Of a stretch of DNA of 5,228 nt, positions 1-5,228 are shown piece after piece (positions within the stretch are counted from its first letter, which is position 1; each line of letters starts with the position of its first letter). The notes beneath the pieces are model-generated. The model was not told the origin of the DNA, did no database searches, and saw only the letters and a program-made list of their open reading frames with translations. This DNA is from Oscillospiraceae bacterium (lineage in GTDB: Bacteria; Bacillota; Clostridia; Saccharofermentanales; Saccharofermentanaceae): assembly GCA_902795955.1 (NCBI GenBank), contig CADBNJ010000270.1, positions 1 to 5,228 on the forward strand, read 5' to 3'. Both the position numbers and the translations under genes were made by a program.

Positions 1-558
1 CAGCCTGGTGCTGAATCACCGGAACACCGGAGAGTAGCCCGTGAACACAGGAAACTGCACAAGCGGGCACGTGTAACCAGAACTCTTCTGACTGCGCTCG
101 GAGCCCTGACAGTTGTAGCTGCAATTGCAGTGCTTCTGTCTACATTCGTTTTTCCGGTAATTCAGGTGTCAGGTGACAGTATGGAGCCGACACTTACCGA
201 CGGCGACGTACTTGTCCTCCTCAATACGGATAAGTACGCGGGAGGGGAGCTTTGCTGCATAGCATGGCAGAACAAACTGCTCATAAAGCGCGTCATTGCG
301 CTGGCAGGCGACACAGTCGACATAGATGAGCAGGGAACGGTTTATGTGAACAATAAGGCACTTGATGAGCCTTATGTTACAGATAAGAGCCTTGGGGAAT
401 GTGATATCGAATTTCCGTATCAGGTTCCGGAAGGCAAGATATTCGTGATGGGAGACAGAAGAGAGTCATCCATCGACAGCAGAAGTTCCGCGATCGGTCC
501 CGTTGGAAGCGATCAGATCGTAGGGCGTGTGCTGTTCAAGGTATGGCCGTGGGGTTGA
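1..558 (+). CDS. lepB: Type I signal peptidase, 5'-truncated by window edge
   Basis: Membrane serine protease (Ser/Lys dyad) that cleaves signal peptides from secreted proteins on the outer face of the membrane. The frame is open from base 1 to the TGA at 556-558, giving 185 visible codons. A GTG at 130 falls inside the membrane segment, so the real start lies before the window, probably by only a few tens of codons. Visible order, numbering from base 1: a basic cytoplasmic stretch (residues 9-27), one membrane helix (about 28-54), box B SGDSMEPTL with nucleophile Ser60, box D IKRVIALAGD with general base Lys96, and box E GDRRESSIDSR at 151-161. Box E has Arg where the textbook GDN motif has Asn; from memory, signal peptidases next to Clostridia pilus genes often vary here. 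The dyad is intact, so it should be active. Its position just ahead of two exported surface proteins suggests, by inference, a pilus-dedicated peptidase. Confidence 0.95.
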   Translation, partial: QPGAESPEHRRVAREHRKLHKRARVTRTLLTALGALTVVAAIAVLLSTFVFPVIQVSGDSMEPTLTDGDVLVLLNTDKYAGGELCCIAWQNKLLIKRVIALAGDTVDIDEQGTVYVNNKALDEPYVTDKSLGECDIEFPYQVPEGKIFVMGDRRESSIDSRSSAIGPVGSDQIVGRVLFKVWPWG

Positions 559-564
559 TTTGGA

Positions 565-3500
565 ATGAAGAACATTGAAGGGTACATCAAATGGCTCGGG
601 AGAGTCAGAGCAGGACAGCGCAAAGCCGCTGCCGTTGTGCTGGCTTTCTCTATTGCCGTGTCCGGAAATGTTTTCTGGCTTATGCGAACCACGGGCAACG
701 CCATGTCTGAAGAGCCGGTCTGCGGGTTGGAAGAGCACAAGCATACTGATGAGTGTTATGAGAAGGTGCTTATCTGTGAGGATGCAGATCATGAGCACAC
801 GGATGAGTGTTACGAGACCAAGCTAACATGCGGCCTGTCCGAGCATACGCACAGCGAGGGCTGCTATATTGATGTTTCCGCACGCGAGAATAAGGAAGAT
901 TGGGAGAAGACTATTCCCGAACTTACCGGTGACCGCCGTGCCGATCTCATGAGTGTTGCTTCATCACAGATCGGATATGAGGAGGGTGCAGACGGATATT
1001 CGAGATACGGTGACTGGTACGGCAATCCGGAAGGCGACTGGAATGTAATGTTCGTGTCTTTCTGCCTCAACTACGCCGGCATATCCAAAGAAGAGATCCC
1101 TTACGGTTCCGGATGCTGGGCATGGCAGGTTAAGCTCAATGAAGCAGGATTGTTAGTTACTGACATGACTGAGGCACCTCTTCCCGGTGATATCCTTCTT
1201 ACAGATAATGACGGTGACGGCAAGAGCGACTGCGCAGGTATCGTAATAAGCATTGATGACAGCATTGTCAGTGTTGTTGAAGGAGATGTGGACGGCAAGG
1301 TTGATGCGGTCCAGCTTCAGATCTCTGACAGCAAGATACTCGGATTCTTATCAGTCAGCAGTCTTGATACAGAGGATAATCCTGTACAGGACGCTTCTGA
1401 ACCTTCAGAAGAACCTGTTGAAGACACCGGATTGGACTTTGAGGCAAAGACTGCTTCCGGCATTTCCGTATGTGCAAAAGCCCCTGAGGGAGCGTTCCCT
1501 GATGGTGTTACGATGACCGCGGAAGATGTTAATGATAAAGATATCATTTCCCGGGCTGAGGAAGCTGCCGGGAAGAAGCTGGGTGACAAGGAAGAAGTCA
1601 AAGGAACTATTGCGGTTGATATTACATTCAGAGACAGCGACGGTAATGAAGTTGAACCCGGAGAAGGCAAGAATGTAGATGTTACGATCACTATCCCGGA
1701 CATCAAGAAGCTTGAAGGTGATGATTATCAGCTGTTCCATGTTAATGAGAGTGGAGTATCTGAAGTTAAAAATGCTACAGTCACAGATAATGAAGCTGCA
1801 TTCTCATCGGACGGATTCTCGATCTATGTATTTACTGCAACAGGACAAAGAGACAAGGATGAAGTCCATGCATATATTTCGACTGCCGGAATGGTAATCC
1901 CCCCGGATCAGATGAATGGAGACTACATAAGAAATACGATTGATTACCCGTATATGCTGAAGCCCGGAGATGAGATCGTGTTGATAGGAAAGGTCGATGA
2001 TGGTTCATACCCGTCATTCAGCTGTGACAGGAATAATGTTACGGTAACGAACACTTCTTCGGCTGCAAATGAGGTAAGAGCAACAATAAGAGCTGTATCG
2101 GATACAGGGTGGAGATACGATGAAGCCAGCAGCAGCTGGAAGAGAAATCCGGTTGTTGTAAGATTAAGCGGAACAGACGAAGTATTCTATATTAGTGTAA
2201 ATGGTGTTACAAATTGGAACGAGACTATTAATCTTGATGATATTCCTTCAGGCACTACAAGAGAGGTTGAAGTGAAGTACCATTCGACTATCAGGATAGT
2301 CGGAACGCCGGTTCAGGCAAACCACACACCATGGCGTCCCCAAAGTGAGAACCCGGGCGGTGAGATACTGACTCATGTCGATTATATTTACAATCAAGGC
2401 GGACAGAACGGCCGTATATTCGTTGCTAACACTTACGACATAGATAATAAAGATGAAGTTGTGGTAATGACTACAACGACAGGTGAGAAGAAGGTAAGGA
2501 TCATTGTTAAGGATGATTTCCCTGATGTAATTGACCATGCTGACCTGGAGATTGCAGATGGAGGCAAGTATACTTCCGTTGTAATCGAAGGCGGAGGAGA
2601 AGAAGGACTGTATAAGACGATAACTACATATCAGTCTTACGTAAATACGGTGAATTCATGTAACCTTTACGATGCAAACAATAACAATGTGTTTATCTTT
2701 CACAGGGATGAAGTACCGGAATATCCGTGGCCGACCACTTCGTGCGTTCCTTTCAATCCGCCTCACTTTGTAAGTGACGACTATTGGCACGATCCTAATT
2801 ACCATCCCGGTGATTCACAGTATGAGCTTACTTCAAAGTATAAATTACCCCCCGGAAAGAGTTGGGGTCAAGCTGATGCAACATACAGTAAGAAACGTTT
2901 TTACTATAGCGATGTTGATCATGCCAGATTTGATGTCGGATTGGATGTTGTCCCTCAGTCATCAAAGACATATGTATGGAATGGTACCGGCTGGGATTAT
3001 CTTGCTGATGAAGATGTAACCTACGTCATCGACTTTGATAACGACTTTTATACAAGGACTTACAAAGGCGAGACTGTCAGCATTAATATCGAAGAATACA
3101 CCGAGAAGGTTCCGCATGAGATCTTCAATCTTAACAGAACGGCGGTAATAGATGCATATAACAAGTGTCCGAACCATACCGGTCTTGATTTCACAGTTCA
3201 TGCTAACTCGGCTCTTCTTCAGTTTGAAGCTAAGAAGAATCTGATTGGAAGAGATCTGGCAGAAGGCGAATTTGAGTTTGGTATCTATACAGATCCTGAG
3301 TGTGCAACAACACCTGTAGCCACAGCCAGGAACGAGGGGGACGGCAAAGTTGAATTTGACCGTATGATCTTCAATGAAGACGGCGAGTTTACGTATTACA
3401 TGAAAGAGATCAAAGGAGACTTGGAAGATATCACATATGACAGAGGTATCTACCGTGTTGAGGTTAAGATCGAAGATACAGTGGCCGACATTGTATCCTT

Positions 3501-3693
3501 TATGCGTCAGGATGAATCCGGTAATTGGAGCACTGCTGATAAATTCCTGTTCCAGAACATGTATAAATTCCGGCTCCCTGACACGGGCGGCAGCGGTGTC
3601 ATTCCATTATTCGCCGCGGGAACTCTTATGATCGGAGGAGCACCGGCACTTATCTTATTGATGCTTCGACGGCGTAAGGAGGAGGATTTGTGA
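565..3693 (+). CDS. LPXTG-anchored multidomain surface protein (probable pilus tip/accessory adhesin)
   Basis: A 1042-residue exported protein, probably linked by sortase to a pilus or the cell wall. Order: basic n-region and hydrophobic signal (about 1-46); three 18-residue CxxxxHxHxxxC repeats (53-101); a CHAP/NlpC-P60-like domain (about 122-265) in which the expected catalytic Cys is Asn160 and the expected His is Cys223; an acidic linker (268-288); a ZU5-like beta module (about 289-428, ending FSIYVF); an unrecognised beta-rich, aromatic-rich region (430-874); an FctA/Spy0128-type isopeptide module (about 875-1001; candidate Lys891, Glu948, Asn998); and a sorting signal LPDTG (1004-1008), hydrophobic helix and RRRKEEDL tail. 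The ATG at 565 lies 6 bases after the upstream stop and has only a weak Shine-Dalgarno, so coupling is likely. An N-terminal non-pilin head with a C-terminal pilin stalk fits a tip or accessory subunit, but no ligand is identifiable. Gene and anchoring are certain; the adhesin role is inference. Confidence 0.93.
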   Translation: MKNIEGYIKWLGRVRAGQRKAAAVVLAFSIAVSGNVFWLMRTTGNAMSEEPVCGLEEHKHTDECYEKVLICEDADHEHTDECYETKLTCGLSEHTHSEGCYIDVSARENKEDWEKTIPELTGDRRADLMSVASSQIGYEEGADGYSRYGDWYGNPEGDWNVMFVSFCLNYAGISKEEIPYGSGCWAWQVKLNEAGLLVTDMTEAPLPGDILLTDNDGDGKSDCAGIVISIDDSIVSVVEGDVDGKVDAVQLQISDSKILGFLSVSSLDTEDNPVQDASEPSEEPVEDTGLDFEAKTASGISVCAKAPEGAFPDGVTMTAEDVNDKDIISRAEEAAGKKLGDKEEVKGTIAVDITFRDSDGNEVEPGEGKNVDVTITIPDIKKLEGDDYQLFHVNESGVSEVKNATVTDNEAAFSSDGFSIYVFTATGQRDKDEVHAYISTAGMVIPPDQMNGDYIRNTIDYPYMLKPGDEIVLIGKVDDGSYPSFSCDRNNVTVTNTSSAANEVRATIRAVSDTGWRYDEASSSWKRNPVVVRLSGTDEVFYISVNGVTNWNETINLDDIPSGTTREVEVKYHSTIRIVGTPVQANHTPWRPQSENPGGEILTHVDYIYNQGGQNGRIFVANTYDIDNKDEVVVMTTTTGEKKVRIIVKDDFPDVIDHADLEIADGGKYTSVVIEGGGEEGLYKTITTYQSYVNTVNSCNLYDANNNNVFIFHRDEVPEYPWPTTSCVPFNPPHFVSDDYWHDPNYHPGDSQYELTSKYKLPPGKSWGQADATYSKKRFYYSDVDHARFDVGLDVVPQSSKTYVWNGTGWDYLADEDVTYVIDFDNDFYTRTYKGETVSINIEEYTEKVPHEIFNLNRTAVIDAYNKCPNHTGLDFTVHANSALLQFEAKKNLIGRDLAEGEFEFGIYTDPECATTPVATARNEGDGKVEFDRMIFNEDGEFTYYMKEIKGDLEDITYDRGIYRVEVKIEDTVADIVSFMRQDESGNWSTADKFLFQNMYKFRLPDTGGSGVIPLFAAGTLMIGGAPALILLMLRRRKEEDL
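721..867 (+). repeat. Three tandem 54-base coding repeats (CxxxxHxHxxxCY motif)
   Basis: Repeat units begin at 721, 775 and 829, exactly 54 bases (18 codons) apart; the third is cut short after its CY at 862-867. Each encodes C-x4-H-x-H-x3-C-Y: Cys53/His58/His60/Cys64, Cys71/His76/His78/Cys82 and Cys89/His94/His96/Cys100. The bases have diverged, especially at third positions, while Cys, His and the following Tyr are unchanged, which suggests selection on the protein. Similar motifs occur near the N-terminus of large Bacillota surface proteins; I know of no assigned function. Metal binding or disulphide pairing are possible readings. Confidence 0.85.
928..1359 (+). other. CHAP-like amidase domain with both catalytic residues replaced
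   Basis: Residues about 122-265 of the large surface protein. The pattern YSRYGDWYGNPEGDW followed by MFVSFCLNYAG matches the CHAP-like domain of Clostridia surface proteins, where from memory the motif reads GDWCAMFVSFCL. Here the Cys position is Asn160 (codon 1042-1044). Further on, PGDILLTDNDGDGKSD leads to CAGIV where the family has HVGIV, so the catalytic His is Cys223 (codon 1231-1233). The acidic residue in VVEGD (Glu239) remains. Fold retention with loss of both residues suggests a binding or structural role rather than peptidoglycan hydrolysis. The family assignment is from motif memory, not a profile search. Confidence 0.75.
3187..3567 (+). other. FctA/Spy0128-type isopeptide pilin module
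   Basis: Residues about 875-1001 of the large surface protein. Diagnostic pieces in order: FEAKKNLIGRDL (candidate isopeptide lysine Lys891), GEFEFGIYTD, GDGKVEFDRMIF, FTYYMKEI (candidate catalytic Glu948), ITYDRGIYRVEVKI, and FLFQNMY (candidate acceptor Asn998). This order matches the streptococcal pilin isopeptide-linkage family, in which a spontaneous Lys-Asn bond promoted by Glu stiffens the domain. It lies directly before the LPDTG signal and probably forms the stalk of the protein. The exact bonding residues are inferred by alignment from memory. Confidence 0.8.
3574..3690 (+). other. LPDTG cell-wall/pilus sorting signal
   Basis: Encodes LPDTG (residues 1004-1008), a hydrophobic segment (about 1011-1034) and the positively charged tail RRRKEEDL ending at the stop. 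This is the classic three-part sortase substrate signal; sortase cleaves between Thr and Gly and joins the Thr to a pilin lysine or to peptidoglycan precursor. Confidence 0.95.
3676..3686 (+). promoter_or_regulatory. Strong Shine-Dalgarno-like sequence inside the end of the adhesin gene
   Basis: AAGGAGGAGGA overlaps the Lys-Glu-Glu-Asp codons of the sorting-signal tail and ends 8 bases before an ATG at 3695. It would serve a pilin start at 3695. It may instead be a by-product of encoding the charged tail, because K-E-E tails are common in sorting signals. Confidence 0.5.
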
Positions 3694-3732
3694 AATGGTT
3701 CTTAATTTAAAAGGCAATAAAGAAGTCAAAAG

Positions 3733-3739
3733 AAAGGAA
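3733..3739 (+). promoter_or_regulatory. Ribosome binding site for the pilin start at 3749
   Basis: AAAGGAA lies 9 bases before the ATG at 3749 in an A-rich leader. It is weaker than the site at 3676 but correctly spaced for the start that gives a standard-length signal peptide, and so supports 3749 as the pilin start. Confidence 0.55.
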
Positions 3740-3748
3740 CAAAAGAAA

Positions 3749-5228
3749 ATGACTAAGACATTCAAAAAGATGATCTCGGTTATCGTAACTCTCGTGATGG
3801 TTATGGCGATGGCTACAGTAGCTTTTGCTGCAGGCGAGAACTATTCGATAACGATCACAAAGAACGACACAAACGATACGGCTACGCACCGTTATGACGT
3901 TTACCAGATCTTCCAGGGTCAAGTTGTTGACAACAAGCTCGGCAATATCAGCTGGGGTGCAGATGTTAAGACAACAGATACAACACTCTATTCCGATCTG
4001 TCCGCAGCACTCGGCAAGACAGTAGCAAGTGTTGACGATGTTCTGGGAGAACTCACAAAGCTGTCGGATGATCATGCAAATCTCGACAAGTTCGCAGAAG
4101 CAATCTCCAAGCATCTCGACGGTACTCCTGTTAAGACAGCTACACTGAAGGCATCTGCATCATCCAAGACCGTTACGATAACAGGTGTTGATGCTGGTTA
4201 CTATCTTGTATCCGATACAGTTATTGCTGATGCATCAGGTGCACAGCAGGGCGAGATCGTTAATCCTAACGCAGTATCCAAGTTCATCCTCCAGGTTGCT
4301 TCCGATACTCAGGTTGCCATAACAACCAAGGAAGTCCTTCCTTCTCTCGACAAGAAGATCGTAGACAAGGGTGGCAACAGGGTATCCAAGAATACGGCAA
4401 GCATTGGCGAAGATGTTGATTTCGAGATTACAACGGCAGTTCCCGATCTCACAAATAAGGGATACGACGAGATCTATAAGTTCGTCATCACCGATACCCT
4501 GAGCGATGGTCTCACATTCAAGGGTGCATCATCTGTTACCGTTAAACTCGACGGAACGGAGCTCACACAGGGTAATGATACAGATATCAAGGATTACAAA
4601 GTTGTTGCTACGGCTGACGGATTTAAGATCGTCTTCAACAGCACCAAGATGTACACATGGGGTACCACCGCAGCTTCCATCGGTGATGCGATCGTAGTAT
4701 CTTACAAGGCAACTCTCAATGAGAACGCAGTGATCACGGATGCGGGCAACCCCAACACTGCAAAGCTCATCTATTCCAATAATCCTAATGAGGAATATGA
4801 CGGAACAACTGATGATTTCGGACCTGACGATCCCAAGGGTGAGACACCTGAGGTTACAACTATCACCTATACAACAAAGGTAAGACTTGAGAAGGTTGAC
4901 AAGAACGATAACACAAAGCATCTCGCAGGTGCAGTATTCACATTGACGGGAACAGTTGCAGACAAGGTTGTTACAAACGGAACACGCTATGTACCCGCCG
5001 ATGCAGGCACATACTATAAACTTGTTGACGGTACTTATACAACAACAGCTCCGGAAACACCGGATGATCCCAGATATGACGGTGATATAAAGTATGAGAA
5101 GCAGACATTTACCGGCGAGGTAGCAGAGATCGAGGCGGGTAAGACAACACTTGACATCGAAGTCGGACCCGACGGTATCATCGATCTGTCACACCTGGGT
5201 GCAGGTACATATACGCTCACAGAGAAGG
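3749..5228 (+). CDS. SpaH/EbpB-type major (backbone) pilin, 3'-truncated by window edge
   Basis: Shaft subunit of a sortase-assembled pilus; 493 full codons are visible with no stop. Signal peptide residues 1-27, cleaved after AFA. The N-terminal pilin domain follows (YDVYQIFQG; GYYLVSD). TTKEVLPSLDKK carries Lys194 at the place of the pilin-motif lysine used for polymerisation. An isopeptide D2 domain (about 198-350) has candidate Lys203, the acidic TDTLSDGL strand, and Asn336 or Asn344 in NTAKLIYSNNP. A SpaA-like domain begins near 380 (LEKVDK; LAGAVFTL), includes the YYKLVDGTYTTTAP segment, and reaches YTLTEK at the edge, where Glu492 is a likely isopeptide catalyst. The C-terminal LPXTG lies outside. 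An in-frame ATG at 3695 with a stronger upstream site would add 18 Lys-rich residues. I prefer 3749 because it gives a normal signal peptide and because Lys is AAA in 4 of 6 codons of the extension but only about 4 of 40 in the gene. Confidence 0.92.
   Translation, partial: MTKTFKKMISVIVTLVMVMAMATVAFAAGENYSITITKNDTNDTATHRYDVYQIFQGQVVDNKLGNISWGADVKTTDTTLYSDLSAALGKTVASVDDVLGELTKLSDDHANLDKFAEAISKHLDGTPVKTATLKASASSKTVTITGVDAGYYLVSDTVIADASGAQQGEIVNPNAVSKFILQVASDTQVAITTKEVLPSLDKKIVDKGGNRVSKNTASIGEDVDFEITTAVPDLTNKGYDEIYKFVITDTLSDGLTFKGASSVTVKLDGTELTQGNDTDIKDYKVVATADGFKIVFNSTKMYTWGTTAASIGDAIVVSYKATLNENAVITDAGNPNTAKLIYSNNPNEEYDGTTDDFGPDDPKGETPEVTTITYTTKVRLEKVDKNDNTKHLAGAVFTLTGTVADKVVTNGTRYVPADAGTYYKLVDGTYTTTAPETPDDPRYDGDIKYEKQTFTGEVAEIEAGKTTLDIEVGPDGIIDLSHLGAGTYTLTEK

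Noticed and set aside
130..558. GTG at 130 as the start of the signal peptidase
   Set aside because: It lies within the membrane helix; the frame stays open to base 1 and encodes the expected basic cytoplasmic segment and the start of the helix.
556..558. TGA as a selenocysteine or programmed read-through codon
   Set aside because: Signal peptidases normally end at a similar point after the final conserved segment, a new ATG follows within two codons, and no selenocysteine hairpin is apparent.
466..798. Minus-strand open frames across the peptidase/adhesin junction (466-798 and 513-740)
   Set aside because: They oppose two well-supported genes, show no recognisable domain and carry no good ribosome site; they are antisense shadows.
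1105..1140. GCWAWQ as a thioester (Cys-Gln) adhesin motif
   Set aside because: The segment belongs to the CHAP-like domain and lacks the layout of a pilus thioester domain.
1317..1740. Minus-strand open frames opposite the ZU5-like module
   Set aside because: Ser/Thr/Pro-rich and low in complexity, they are complements of Glu/Asp/Gly-rich coding sequence; no domain or start signal.
3694..3748. Promoter or terminator in the adhesin/pilin gap
   Set aside because: The A-rich spacer shows no stem-loop with a T run and no convincing -35/-10 pair.
3707..4114. Minus-strand 135-codon open frame with many Cys
   Set aside because: It overlaps the pilin signal peptide and N-terminal domain; its Cys and Ile richness comes from the complement of GCA, ACA and GAT codons in the pilin.
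4529..4921. Minus-strand 130-codon open frame
   Set aside because: It lies wholly within the pilin D2 and SpaA-like coding region; no family features.

Overview
The window reads as part of a sortase-dependent pilus or surface-adhesin operon from a Gram-positive bacterium, most likely a gut- or rumen-type Clostridia (Bacillota). This rests on an LPXTG sorting signal, isopeptide-type pilin domains, a Clostridia-style signal peptidase I, AGGAGG-type ribosome binding sites and moderate GC content. The species cannot be read from the sequence. All three genes lie on the + strand and are packed head to tail: 6 bases separate genes 1 and 2, and about 55 (or 1, depending on start choice) separate genes 2 and 3. 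No terminator or internal promoter is visible, so co-transcription is likely.

Region by region: (1) 1-558 is the 3' part of a type I signal peptidase whose start lies before the window; the catalytic Ser and Lys are present. (2) 565-3693 is a complete 1042-residue surface protein. It has a signal sequence, three exact 18-residue CxxxxHxHxxxC repeats, a CHAP-like amidase fold with both catalytic residues replaced, a ZU5-like module, about 440 residues with no recognised domain, an FctA-type isopeptide pilin module, and an LPDTG sorting signal. It is probably the tip or accessory adhesin. (3) 3749-5228 is the first 493 codons of a SpaH/EbpB-type major pilin that runs off the window end. It has a signal peptide, an N-terminal pilin domain, a likely polymerisation lysine, an isopeptide D2 domain and a partial SpaA-like domain.

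Working together: the signal peptidase would process the exported pilins, the major pilin would form the shaft, and the 1042-residue protein would sit at the tip or along the shaft. The class C sortase needed for assembly is not in the window and is expected just outside it. Everything outside the three genes is short spacer. No RNA genes, mobile elements or CRISPR arrays were seen. The most interesting points are the apparently inactivated CHAP-like domain and the regular Cys/His repeats at the exposed N-terminus of the large protein.
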